Assembly (NCBI GenBank): GCA_002869605.1
Contig: PKUI01000020.1
Coordinates: 1 to 19,449, forward strand
Length of the DNA stretch: 19,449 bases
Origin: Desulfuromonas sp.
GTDB taxonomy: Bacteria; Desulfobacterota; Desulfuromonadia; Desulfuromonadales; SZUA-401
Direction of reading: 5' to 3'
In this document: positions 1 to 6,937 of the stretch, piece after piece
How positions within the stretch are numbered: the first letter of the stretch is position 1
Layout of the letters: every line of letters starts with the position of its first letter
The notes under the pieces: generated by a model
Databases searched by the model: none
What the model saw: the letters and a program-made list of their open reading frames with translations, nothing else
What the model was told of the DNA's origin: nothing
Position numbers and translations under genes: made by a program

Positions 1-132
1 CAGGGCGCCGAGCGGCAGCTGGATTAGCTCGCGGTCGGAAAAGAGTCGGTAAAGAAACGGCTCGACCGCTTCGACGCTGTCGGGCCCGCCCATGTTGAGT
101 AGCACCAGCCCGGTCGGTTTGTCAGGATTCAT
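1..132 (-). CDS. hemH: Ferrochelatase, N-terminal 44 residues (cut by window edge)
   Basis: This gene runs leftwards off the window, and only its first 44 codons are present. The translation begins [19 protein letters not shown] and continues through [16 protein letters not shown]. This is the characteristic ferrochelatase N-terminus (a V/L-LLN-x-GGP strand-loop followed by the F-L-x-x-LF-x-D-x-x-I-x-LP segment). Ferrochelatase inserts ferrous iron into protoporphyrin IX, the last step of classical heme synthesis. The gene follows hemE in the same direction, about 207 bases downstream of the hemE stop, so it is probably the third gene of the heme operon. The ATG is read at 132-130; an ordinary Shine-Dalgarno is weak here (AGGGGAAG lies about 9 bases upstream). 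The family call is secure; completeness cannot be judged. Confidence 0.93.
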   Translation of the reverse strand, partial: MNPDKPTGLVLLNMGGPDSVEAVEPFLYRLFSDRELIQLPLGAL

Positions 133-169
133 GCAGTTACTTCCCCTGAAGTGTCAGGTCAAAACAAAA

Positions 170-198
170 CCGGGGACAGAATCAAATTCTGTCCCCGG
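170..198. repeat. Perfect palindromic repeat, 13-bp arms, in the hemE-hemH spacer
   Basis: CCGGGGACAGAAT (170-182) is followed by a 3-base spacer (CAA) and its exact reverse complement ATTCTGTCCCCGG (186-198). There is no T-run on either side, so it does not look like a terminator. Short GGGGACAGAAT palindromes of this kind resemble dispersed REP-type repeats, but only one copy is seen in this window, so the repeat-family assignment is inference. Confidence 0.7.
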
Positions 199-236
199 GC
201 ATTATGTCAGTAGAGCCCCAGGCACAGCATGAGGTT

Positions 237-321
237 CTGTGGCAAGGCTTGCGAAGCTTTCAAGCGAGTCGTAGCATAAGCTACGTCGCAGCGCCGAAAG
301 CAGCGCGCAACGCCGCCACAG
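237..321. repeat. Long imperfect inverted repeat (REP-like hairpin) downstream of hemE
   Basis: The outer arms CTGTGGC (237-243) and GCCACAG (315-321) are exact complements. The centre is CGTAGC-ATAA-GCTACG (270-285), a perfect 6-bp hairpin. Between them further imperfect pairing is possible, for example GCTTTC near 257 with GAAAGC near 297. The whole 85-base block can fold as one long hairpin. It lies between the hemE stop and hemH, so on the mRNA it would sit in the hemE-hemH intercistronic region. No T-tract follows. It may be a dispersed repeat or an mRNA-processing/stability structure; the sequence alone does not decide. Confidence 0.55.
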
Positions 322-339
322 GGACTCAGGCGAAGCCCT

Positions 340-1377
340 TTACTTCCCCGAAAGACGGTGGACGCACTCGACCATGTGGATGGCATTCTCCGGCGGCACC
401 GTCGGCAGGATGCCGTGGCCAAGGTTGAAGATGAAACCGGGACGTCCTGCGTTCTCGTCGAGGATGCGCTGTACTTCCTTTTCGATGTATTCCTTCGGCG
501 CATACAGCACCGTCGGATCGAGGTTGCCCTGCACGGCGATGTCCGGCCCGAGAATGTCACGGGCCTTGCCGAGGTTGACATGCCAGTCGAGTCCGAGCAC
601 GTCGGCGCCGGCTTCCTTGACCAGCTCGAGCATGCCGCCGCCCCCCTTGACGAAGTAGATGATCGGGATGTCCTTGCGGTTGAGACCGCCGATCAGCTCC
701 TTGACGTAAGGCAGGATGTATTTTTCGTAGTCGTGCGGCGCGAGCAGCCCACCCCAGGTGTCGAAGATCTGGATCGCCTGGGCGCCAGCCTCGATCTGCA
801 TATTGAGGTAGCGGCGGTCCATCTCGGTAACCTTCTTCATCAGCGCATCGTAGAGCGGAAAGTCGCCGTACATCATCTGCTTCAGCGCGGCGAAGTCCTT
901 GCTCCCCTTCCCTTCGACCATGTAACATGCAAGGGTAAACGGCGCCCCGCCGAAACCGATCAGCGGCACCCGGCCTTCAAAGGCCGTGCGCAGACGTTTG
1001 ATGATCTCCGGCACATAGGGGACCGCCTGTCCCATGTCTTCGGGGACGGTCAGGGCGTCGACGTCGGCGGCGGTGCGGATCGGGTTTTCGAACACCGGGC
1101 CCGGAACGAAGTCGAGGGCCATGCCCATCGGCTCAACCGGGGTCAGGATATCTGAGAACAGAATCGCCGCGTCGGCGTTAAGGATATCGATCGGCTGGAT
1201 GGTGACCTCGGCGGCGCGCTCCGGGTCCTTGCACAGATCGAGGAAGGTGCCGCCCCCCTTGGCGCGCACGTCCTTGTAACACTGCAGGTAACGTCCTGCC
1301 TGGCGCATCAGCCACACGGGGACATAATCGGTCGGCTGGCCCCAGCAGGCCTTGAGAAAAGTGTAGTCGTTGGACAT
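340..1377 (-). CDS. hemE: Uroporphyrinogen decarboxylase
   Basis: This 345-residue protein decarboxylates the four acetate side chains of uroporphyrinogen III to give coproporphyrinogen III in the cytoplasm, the branch-point step toward heme. The first signature, PVWLMRQAGRYL (about residues 20-31), carries the Arg and Gln that bind the substrate. The second signature, around GFGGAPFTLACYMVEGKGS, is also intact, followed by the conserved IQIFDTWGG block and the C-terminal FNLGHGILP motif. Length matches the family (340-370). The ATG at 1377 is preceded by AAGGAG with a 6-base gap. It sits between a radical SAM gene (upstream) and hemH (downstream), all in one direction, so this is a heme operon. 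Nothing is missing or broken. Confidence 0.97.
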   Translation of the reverse strand: MSNDYTFLKACWGQPTDYVPVWLMRQAGRYLQCYKDVRAKGGGTFLDLCKDPERAAEVTIQPIDILNADAAILFSDILTPVEPMGMALDFVPGPVFENPIRTAADVDALTVPEDMGQAVPYVPEIIKRLRTAFEGRVPLIGFGGAPFTLACYMVEGKGSKDFAALKQMMYGDFPLYDALMKKVTEMDRRYLNMQIEAGAQAIQIFDTWGGLLAPHDYEKYILPYVKELIGGLNRKDIPIIYFVKGGGGMLELVKEAGADVLGLDWHVNLGKARDILGPDIAVQGNLDPTVLYAPKEYIEKEVQRILDENAGRPGFIFNLGHGILPTVPPENAIHMVECVHRLSGK

Positions 1378-1411
1378 TGAAATCTCCTTGAAAATCTAAA
1401 TTCTATTTCAC

Positions 1412-1503
1412 GCTCGCCCGCTTCGCGAGCTTAAGACGCAAAGCCCGCTAAGCAGGAAACACCTTAGAGATTCCTTTGCGGCTTTGCGCCTTTGCGTGAG
1501 ACG
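1412..1503. repeat. Intergenic repeat of the CGCAAAG / CTTTGCG family, plus small hairpin
   Basis: Between the radical SAM gene and hemE there is a hairpin GCTCGC-7 nt-GCGAGC (1412-1430). It is directly followed by TTAAGACGCAAAGCCCGC (from 1431) and, at the other end, GGCTTTGCGCCTTTGCGTGAG (1480-1500; arms imperfectly complementary). The same CTTTGCGCCTTTGCGTGAG string occurs at 10806-10824 in this window. Two copies in unrelated intergenic spaces, each with inverted ends, identify it as a dispersed intergenic repeat. Here it lies inside an operon and would be transcribed. Confidence 0.65.
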
Positions 1504-1512
1504 GGTTTGAAG

Positions 1513-2622
1513 TTATTTCGGTGCCATCTCCTCGGCTTCCTTGTGCATTTTCTTGCGCATCCGCTCCGGCACGTAGTTACAGAACGGTTCCTGCTGCATG
1601 TAGTCGCCGTAGACCGCATCGGCGCGCGCCCGGCAGCCGCCGCAGACATTGAGGAATTCGCACTCGCCGCATTTGCCCTTGTACTTTGAGAAGTCACGCA
1701 GGTCGTTGAAGACCTTGTTATTGAACCAGAGTTCCTTGAACGGGATCTGCTTGACATTGCCAACCGAGGAGTGGAAGTAGGAGCAGGGCTTGAGGTTGCC
1801 GAAGCAGTCGATCAGGCAGATGGTCTGCGCGGCGATACACCCCTTGCCGCCACCGGTGGAGAAGGTCAGCGAGCGACGCTCGAAGTCGACCCCTTCGGCC
1901 TTGGCCATCTGCGGTACGATCCGGTAGTAATGAGGTGCGCATGTCGGGCGCATGAGGATGTCATCCTCGTTCTTCTCCTGCTCGTAGTGCCAGGAGAGGA
2001 TCTCCTCGTAATCTTCCTTGGTGATCAGCTCGTTCATGATCTCTTCGCCACGACCGGTCGGCACGATCATGAACATGTACCAGGCGGTGGCGCCGAGGCC
2101 CTTGGCGAGCTTGAAGGTGGCGCCGATGTCGTCCTGGTTGCGTTTGGTGAACGACGAGTTGACCAGAAACTTGATGCCGTTGCGCTTGAGGGTCTCGGCA
2201 CCACGGATGGTCCCCTCGAAGGCGCCGGGGCTGCTGCGGAAGTCGTCGTGAATGGCGGCGGTCGAGCCGTCGAGTGACAGCGAGACCATCTTCAGATCGA
2301 CCTCTTTCATCTTCTGGCAGATCTCATCGGTAATCAGCGTACCGTTGGTCGCCATGCACATGCGCAAGCCCTTGTCGGTGCCGTACTGGGCGATCTCCCA
2401 GATATCCTTGCGCAACAACGGCTCACCACCCGAAAGCACCATCACCGGCTTGCTGACTTCACAGATATCATCGATCAGCTTGAATGCTTCCTCGGTATTA
2501 AAATCGCCCTCGGCCGCATCCATGTCCGATGAACAGCGGCAGTGGACGCAGTTGAGATTGCAGCGCTGGGTGGTCTCCCAGGCAATCCACTTGGGAATGA
2601 ACTCTTCCTGCGAGGTACTCAT
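1513..2622 (-). CDS. SPASM-type radical SAM protein, AhbD/NirJ-like, heme-operon associated
   Basis: This is a 369-residue radical SAM enzyme. The [4Fe-4S]/SAM motif is C21-x3-C25-x2-C28 (RCNLNCVHC), followed by the GGEPL SAM-binding strand at 65-69. The C-terminal third carries an auxiliary-cluster (SPASM) pattern: C262, C269, C273, C280 (G-x4-C), then C318-x2-C321-x5-C327-x2-C330 and C348. Enzymes of this architecture beside heme genes include AhbC/AhbD (siroheme-derived heme pathway) and NirJ (heme d1), which act on porphyrin side chains. The ATG at 2622 has AGGAG 6 bases upstream. It is the first gene of an apparent operon with hemE and hemH. Because those two belong to the classical route, the exact reaction here is uncertain. 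Family is sure; specific function is not. Confidence 0.85.
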   Translation of the reverse strand: MSTSQEEFIPKWIAWETTQRCNLNCVHCRCSSDMDAAEGDFNTEEAFKLIDDICEVSKPVMVLSGGEPLLRKDIWEIAQYGTDKGLRMCMATNGTLITDEICQKMKEVDLKMVSLSLDGSTAAIHDDFRSSPGAFEGTIRGAETLKRNGIKFLVNSSFTKRNQDDIGATFKLAKGLGATAWYMFMIVPTGRGEEIMNELITKEDYEEILSWHYEQEKNEDDILMRPTCAPHYYRIVPQMAKAEGVDFERRSLTFSTGGGKGCIAAQTICLIDCFGNLKPCSYFHSSVGNVKQIPFKELWFNNKVFNDLRDFSKYKGKCGECEFLNVCGGCRARADAVYGDYMQQEPFCNYVPERMRKKMHKEAEEMAPK

Positions 2623-2666
2623 AGTGTCTCCTTTACAGACTGCGTCTTGCGTTAAGCCAAAAGATA

Positions 2667-2696
2667 TTTATACACCACCGGGCTCAGGTAACACAA
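2667..2696 (-). promoter_or_regulatory. Possible promoter of the heme operon
   Basis: Read on the minus strand, TTGTGT (2696-2691) and TATAAA (2672-2667) are separated by 18 bases and lie 45 bases upstream of the radical SAM start. The -35 match is weak (TTG only); the -10 is good. It is the best candidate in the divergent region but remains a guess. Confidence 0.35.
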
Positions 2697-2764
2697 GCAC
2701 CTAAGCCACCCCCGGAACACAAGCCGACCCCATTCTCGCCAAACGACCCTCCCAGGCAACACAC

Positions 2765-2793
2765 TTGACAAAATAGTAAGTAAACACTAACTT
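2765..2793 (+). promoter_or_regulatory. Promoter of the tetR gene, start site at the ATG
   Basis: A perfect -35 TTGACA (2765-2770), a 17-base spacer and TAACTT (2788-2793) precede the ATG at 2800 by only 6 bases. Transcription would therefore begin at or within a base or two of the start codon. No Shine-Dalgarno is present upstream of this ATG, which fits a leaderless mRNA. Confidence 0.6.
2775..2792. promoter_or_regulatory. Operator-like inverted repeat inside the tetR promoter
   Basis: AGTAAGT (2775-2781) and ACTAACT (2786-2792) form an inverted repeat with one mismatched pair, around the centre AAAC. The site fills the spacer between -35 and -10. TetR-family proteins commonly bind such 15-20-bp near-palindromes and repress their own gene, so autorepression is the natural reading. 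The divergent heme operon starts about 150 bases away, and the same protein could act there, but no second copy of the site was seen. Confidence 0.6.
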
Positions 2794-2799
2794 ATATAT

Positions 2800-3468
2800 A
2801 TGAAACGACAACGTTTGCAGGCCGATGCCCGGCGAGAATCGATCCTCGTGGCGACCGCGCCGCTGTTTGCCCGCCACGGCCCCGAAGGCGTCACCACCCG
2901 CCAACTCGCCGCCGCGGCTGGAATTTCAGAGGCTTTACTTTACCGCCACTTCCCGGACAAACAGGCCCTCTATGTCGCAGCGAGCCAGCACGCCGCACGG
3001 CAAGACAACCTGGACAACGCCGTGCCGGAGGGGCTCCCACCCTCGACCTACCGGCTGGCACTCACCCTCCATCGGCTCGCCGAACAACTGACCTCGGCAG
3101 CCCGGGAAATACTCACTCGACAACTGGGGCAGAGCCTGCTTGGCGATGGCCGCCTGGCCCAGGAACACCTTGCACGCCTGGAGTGCAAACTGCTCCCCTC
3201 GCTACGCGCTGATCTGCAGGCGGCCTATACATGCAAGGACATCGCCTCCCCTCCTCAGGAGAACATCGAGCTGTGGCTCATCCAACACCTGTTTTTCGGT
3301 CTGCAGCTGCATGCCTTGCCGGAACGTTCCCCTCTCGACTACCACACGCCCCGCTTTGAGCTTCAGCAACGCTGCGTCCGTTTTGCCCTGCGCGGCCTCG
3401 GCCTCAAGGAGGCCGCCATCACCAGGGAATACCGTCCCGAACAGCTATCAGGCACCCCCCGCAGCTAG
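2800..3468 (+). CDS. TetR/AcrR-family transcriptional regulator
   Basis: A 222-residue one-component repressor. Residues 10-60 form the classic TetR DNA-binding domain: RRESILVATAPLFARHGPEG, then the helix-turn-helix VTTRQLAAAAGISEALLYRHF (31-51) and the conserved DKQALY that follows. The remaining roughly 160 residues are the helical ligand-binding/dimer domain, which is not diagnostic of the ligand. The gene is divergent from the heme operon and about 75 bases upstream of the sensor/exonuclease fusion gene, either of which could be a target. The ATG at 2800 lacks a Shine-Dalgarno but follows a strong promoter by 6 bases, suggesting a leaderless message. The ligand and regulon are unknown. 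Confidence 0.9.
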   Translation: MKRQRLQADARRESILVATAPLFARHGPEGVTTRQLAAAAGISEALLYRHFPDKQALYVAASQHAARQDNLDNAVPEGLPPSTYRLALTLHRLAEQLTSAAREILTRQLGQSLLGDGRLAQEHLARLECKLLPSLRADLQAAYTCKDIASPPQENIELWLIQHLFFGLQLHALPERSPLDYHTPRFELQQRCVRFALRGLGLKEAAITREYRPEQLSGTPRS

Positions 3469-3487
3469 CCACAAAGCCTGTTGCAGC

Positions 3488-3516
3488 TTGTGCGTATACG
3501 GTTTTACCGCTAGAAT
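3488..3516 (+). promoter_or_regulatory. Possible promoter of the exonuclease fusion gene
   Basis: TTGTGC (3488-3493), 17 bases, TAGAAT (3511-3516; five of six to consensus). The predicted start, near 3523, leaves a short leader containing GAGGA (3531-3535), 8 bases before the GTG start codon. If real, the gene is transcribed separately from tetR. Confidence 0.4.
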
Positions 3517-3543
3517 TGCCAAAAAAAGCCGAGGACCTCGCTG

Positions 3544-5673
3544 GTGCCGTTTTTCCACAACCTAAAACCGACTGCCAAATATTCGTTTTTTCTGCTCGCC
3601 ATCTGGGTAGCGGTCTGCGGAGCCATGTTCGGCAGCTTTGCCGCCATGTGGCAAACCCTCAGCGCCGAAGAAAAAGCCTTCATGTCGGGGCTGATCGATA
3701 AAATGATCCCCTTTCAGGTGCTCGGCACCCTGATCCTGTTCGGTATCATCGGCGGCCTGGTCAGCATGCTGTTCCGCTACTACGTCATCCCCACCCTGCG
3801 CCTCGGCGAGCAGACCCGGCTGATCACCGTGGTCAACCCGGGCTACCGCATCCGCCCAGACGGCGCCCAGGAACTGCAGCAGCTGGCACGGATCATCAAC
3901 CAGTCGGCCGAAGCCTTCGAGCAGCTGCAATCCCAGATTGATGAACAGATCCGCTCGGCCAAACAGGAACTCAAGGATGAACGCAACCGCCTGGCGGCGC
4001 TGATGTCCGACCTCCCCCAGGGGGTTCTGGTCTGCAATGCCTCCGGGCAGGTTTTGCTCTACAACTCCCAGGCGCAAAAGCTTTTGCAGCGCCCCGAACA
4101 TCACCTTGGACTCGGGCGCTCGATCTTCGGCCTCATCGAGCGCGACCCACTGATACACGCCATCGACGTGCTCAACCACGCCGTTCAGGAGGGGAAAAAA
4201 CAGGCCCAGACCAGCTTCATGCTCACCCCGCACGACAACCTCAACCTGCGGGCGCAGATGATGCCGTTTTTCCGCGACCACGAAGGCCGCCAGGACATCA
4301 ACGGCTACGTCCTGACTCTCGACGACATCACCGAGGAGCTCGAAGCCGACCTGCGCCTCGACCTGCTACTGCGCACCCTGTCGGAGGCGATGCGCTTCTC
4401 CAGCCAGGAGATCCGCGAATCGATCACCACCATTCTGAATACGCCCGACATCCCCCCCAAGGAACTCGACGACCTGCGCCAGACCATCGACCGTGCCTCA
4501 CTGGCCCTCTCCCACCAGATCGAAGACGCCAGCCTCGACCTGGCCCAGGAGATCACCCACCCCGCCAACAAGGAAGATATCTCGGGGCAGAGTCTCGCTA
4601 CGCTGGTCGCCCGTCAACTCGGACGACAGACCGGTCTCGACATCTCGACCCAGGTTGAAGACGACTTATGGCTGCGCCTCGACAGCTACACCCTCGTCCA
4701 GGGGCTGACCCGCCTCGGCAGCCAGATACAGGATCGTGCCCTGCCCTCCCGACAGCTTTTGGTACGTATCGCGCCGAGCGACGAGCTGCATGCGCGACTC
4801 GAGATCGCCTGGGCCGGTACGGTTGACCAGGAGATCCTGAGTTTCTGGCGTGAACAGGCCGCCCGCGAGGCAGAGAGTGACGCTGATGCCAGCTTCGACA
4901 CTCTCCTGAAAGAGACCGGCAGCAGCTGTGCCCTGCCTGGCAACAACCTGCTCTGCCTGCAGCTGCCGACCGTGGCCACCGAAGAAACAAGCGAAATCTA
5001 CCCACAGATTGAGCAACGACCGCTCTACTTCGAATTCGACCTCTTCAACCCGCAGAGCTGGCAGGAGCTCGGCCAGATCCCGCTGCGAAAACTAACCTTC
5101 GTGGTCTTCGATACCGAGACCACCGGTCTCTACCCCTCCGAGGGGGACGAAATCATCCAGATCGGCGCGATCCGCATGGTCAACGGCCGCATCCTCCACG
5201 ACGAGACCATCGATCAACTGGTCGACCCCCAGCGCTACGTCCCCCCGACCTCCGTCGAAGTGCACGGTATCCAGCCGGAGCTGCTCATCGGGCAACCGAC
5301 CATCGCCGAGGTTCTGCCGACGTTTCACCGTTTCTGCGAAGGCTCGGTGCTGGTCGCTCACAACGCCGCCTTCGACATGAAGTTCCTGCAGCTTCAGGAA
5401 GAAGCCACCGGCCTGCGCTTCGACCACCCGGTCCTCGACACCCTGCTGCTCTCCTGGATCGTCCACCCCAATCAGGACGGACACAGCCTCGACAAGATCG
5501 CCCAGCGTTTCGACATCCCGATCATCGGACGCCACACCGCCCTGGGGGACTCCATTGTCACCGCCGAAGTCCTGGTGCGACTGATTCCGTTACTCGAAGA
5601 TGCCGGGATTCACACCCTCGAAGAAGCGATCCAGGCTTCCGCCTCATCCCCCCTGGCCAAGCTCAAATATTGA
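3544..5673 (+). CDS. Membrane-anchored PAS / degenerate-kinase / DEDDh 3'-5' exonuclease fusion
   Basis: This is a 709-residue multidomain protein. Two hydrophobic helices lie near the N-terminus (about 14-36 and 56-78), with a short loop between. A coiled-coil-like linker (about 105-150) leads into a PAS-like region (about 147-265: LMSDLPQGVLVCNASGQVLLYN, LDDITEE). A segment resembling a histidine kinase follows (about 268-475), but the usual H-E-x-R/K box reads SSQEIRES, with no phosphoacceptor His, and no G-x-G ATP lid is visible. The C-terminal 190 residues are a full DnaQ-type exonuclease: D523-T-E525-TTG, AHN..F-D611, and H664...D669, i.e. all five DEDDh residues. The GTG start is set by GAGGA 8 bases upstream. 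The exonuclease should degrade single-stranded or mismatched 3' ends (family knowledge). How a membrane sensor would control it is unknown. Fusions of this type are probably in databases as 3'-5' exonuclease, but I know of no characterised one. Confidence 0.88.
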   Translation: MPFFHNLKPTAKYSFFLLAIWVAVCGAMFGSFAAMWQTLSAEEKAFMSGLIDKMIPFQVLGTLILFGIIGGLVSMLFRYYVIPTLRLGEQTRLITVVNPGYRIRPDGAQELQQLARIINQSAEAFEQLQSQIDEQIRSAKQELKDERNRLAALMSDLPQGVLVCNASGQVLLYNSQAQKLLQRPEHHLGLGRSIFGLIERDPLIHAIDVLNHAVQEGKKQAQTSFMLTPHDNLNLRAQMMPFFRDHEGRQDINGYVLTLDDITEELEADLRLDLLLRTLSEAMRFSSQEIRESITTILNTPDIPPKELDDLRQTIDRASLALSHQIEDASLDLAQEITHPANKEDISGQSLATLVARQLGRQTGLDISTQVEDDLWLRLDSYTLVQGLTRLGSQIQDRALPSRQLLVRIAPSDELHARLEIAWAGTVDQEILSFWREQAAREAESDADASFDTLLKETGSSCALPGNNLLCLQLPTVATEETSEIYPQIEQRPLYFEFDLFNPQSWQELGQIPLRKLTFVVFDTETTGLYPSEGDEIIQIGAIRMVNGRILHDETIDQLVDPQRYVPPTSVEVHGIQPELLIGQPTIAEVLPTFHRFCEGSVLVAHNAAFDMKFLQLQEEATGLRFDHPVLDTLLLSWIVHPNQDGHSLDKIAQRFDIPIIGRHTALGDSIVTAEVLVRLIPLLEDAGIHTLEEAIQASASSPLAKLKY

Positions 5674-5712
5674 TAGCCGTCGAAACGACCGGCAACCAAA
5701 AACCGACCAAAC

Positions 5713-5742
5713 AAAAAAAGGGGGCCTCCACCGGAAGCCCCC
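5713..5742 (-). terminator. Rho-independent terminator of lpxD
   Basis: GGGGGC (5720-5725) pairs with GCCCCC (5737-5742), with extra TCC/GGA pairing inside. On the minus strand the stem is followed by seven T (5719-5713). It lies 30 bases past the lpxD stop and also blocks read-through toward the convergent exonuclease gene. Confidence 0.85.
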
Positions 5743-5772
5743 TCCTTACACACCACCCTTAAACCGTGGCTA

Positions 5773-6735
5773 TCACTTGCCCTTGAGCAGGCGCGCCAGT
5801 TTGCCCTGTAGTTTCAGCCACTGCTTGTGGTCCATCAACGGGAAGCCGGCGTAGGTCTTGCCCGGCTCGGTATCCTTGGTCACCCCGCCACGGCCTGCAA
5901 TGGTGGTAAAATCGGCAATCTTGATATGGCCGGTCGCGCCCGACTGGGCCGCCATGACCACGTTCCTGCCGAGCACCGTTGACCCGGCAATCCCGGTCTG
6001 CCCGCAGATAATCGAATGTGCACCGACCTCGACATTGTGAGCCATGTGCACCAGGTTGTCGATCTTGCTGCCACGCCTCACAATGGTCGACTTGAACGCC
6101 GCACGATCGATGGAGGTGTTGGAGCCGATCTCGACGTCGTCCTCGATAATGACGTTACCCAGGTGCTGGATCTTGACATGCTCTCCGGCCTTGGTGTGGG
6201 CGTAGCCGAACCCATCGCTTCCAATCACCGTGTTGGCGTGTATGCTGCACCGATCGCCAATTCGGCAATCGTGATAGATGACGCAGTTGGGATGCACCAC
6301 GCAATCCGCGCCGACCACCACGTCATCGCCGACATAAGCCCCAGGGAGAATGCGCGTCCTGGGCCCGATCTTGACATTCGAGCCGAGCGACACATTGAGA
6401 AAAATCACTGCACTCGGGTCGATCTGCTGCGACCCCGCTACCGGCAGGTCATAGCTCTTGGCGAACAGCCCCGAGGCCCGCGCCATGCTCAGCTCCGGGT
6501 TCTCGACGACCAGTGCCAGCACATGCTCGGGGACCTTGTCCCTGAGAGCCTCGGGCACAAACACCGCTACCGCCGAAGTCTGCTGAAGCGCCGCGAGGTG
6601 TTTTTCGCTCATCGCGTAGGCAAGATCGCTGGGTGTCGCCTCTGCAAGATCGGCGATACCGACAATTTCAGGATCGACAGCCAGCACCTGCTCGATGGCA
6701 AGTTCCTTCAGAATCAGACTCAGTTTCAAGCTCAT
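5773..6735 (-). CDS. lpxD: UDP-3-O-acylglucosamine N-acyltransferase
   Basis: 320 residues from the ATG at 6735. LpxD transfers an R-3-hydroxyacyl chain from acyl carrier protein to the glucosamine amine of UDP-3-O-acyl-GlcN, the third step of lipid A synthesis in the cytoplasm. The N-terminal uridine-binding domain (about 15-95, with the [15 protein letters not shown] block) is followed by a left-handed beta-helix of hexapeptide repeats (about 105-290). The active-site motif [13 protein letters not shown] places the catalytic His at about residue 233. Length is slightly short of the usual 335-345. The ATG at 6735 is chosen because GGGAG lies 5 bases upstream; an upstream TTG at 6747 overlaps that ribosome site. 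It stands alone, away from the usual bamA-lpxD-fabZ-lpxA cluster, so it could be a second copy. Confidence 0.94.
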   Translation of the reverse strand: MSLKLSLILKELAIEQVLAVDPEIVGIADLAEATPSDLAYAMSEKHLAALQQTSAVAVFVPEALRDKVPEHVLALVVENPELSMARASGLFAKSYDLPVAGSQQIDPSAVIFLNVSLGSNVKIGPRTRILPGAYVGDDVVVGADCVVHPNCVIYHDCRIGDRCSIHANTVIGSDGFGYAHTKAGEHVKIQHLGNVIIEDDVEIGSNTSIDRAAFKSTIVRRGSKIDNLVHMAHNVEVGAHSIICGQTGIAGSTVLGRNVVMAAQSGATGHIKIADFTTIAGRGGVTKDTEPGKTYAGFPLMDHKQWLKLQGKLARLLKGK

Positions 6736-6793
6736 TGGATCTCCCAATTACGGATTGGTTTACAGACACATAAGAAAACTAGATATGACCTAC

Positions 6794-6822
6794 TGTATAA
6801 CCTGTTTGTTCATTAAGGGCAA
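6794..6822 (-). promoter_or_regulatory. Possible lpxD promoter
   Basis: On the minus strand, TTGCCC (6822-6817) and TATACA (6799-6794) have a 17-base spacer and lie about 58 bases upstream of the lpxD ATG. Both boxes match consensus at four of six positions. Confidence 0.42.
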
Positions 6823-6883
6823 AGGTTTCCCCTGCCTCGCACGTTCGGGCCGACTACGCGCCATCGACTGGAATCGACAAATA

Positions 6884-6913
6884 AAAAAGGACCCCGCTTG
6901 CAGGGTCCTTTTT
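6884..6913 (-). terminator. Rho-independent terminator of the nitronate monooxygenase gene (bidirectional)
   Basis: AAAAAGGACCC (6884-6894) and GGGTCCTTTTT (6903-6913) form a perfect 11-bp stem with an 8-base loop. The A/T ends serve as U-tracts in either direction. The only gene ending nearby is the minus-strand flavoprotein (stop at 6938). Confidence 0.9.
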
Positions 6914-6937
6914 GTTCAGCATAAAAAACTTGTGTGC

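Noticed and set aside
358..1155. 265-codon open frame on the plus strand
   Set aside because: Antisense to hemE; no family resemblance and no ribosome site.
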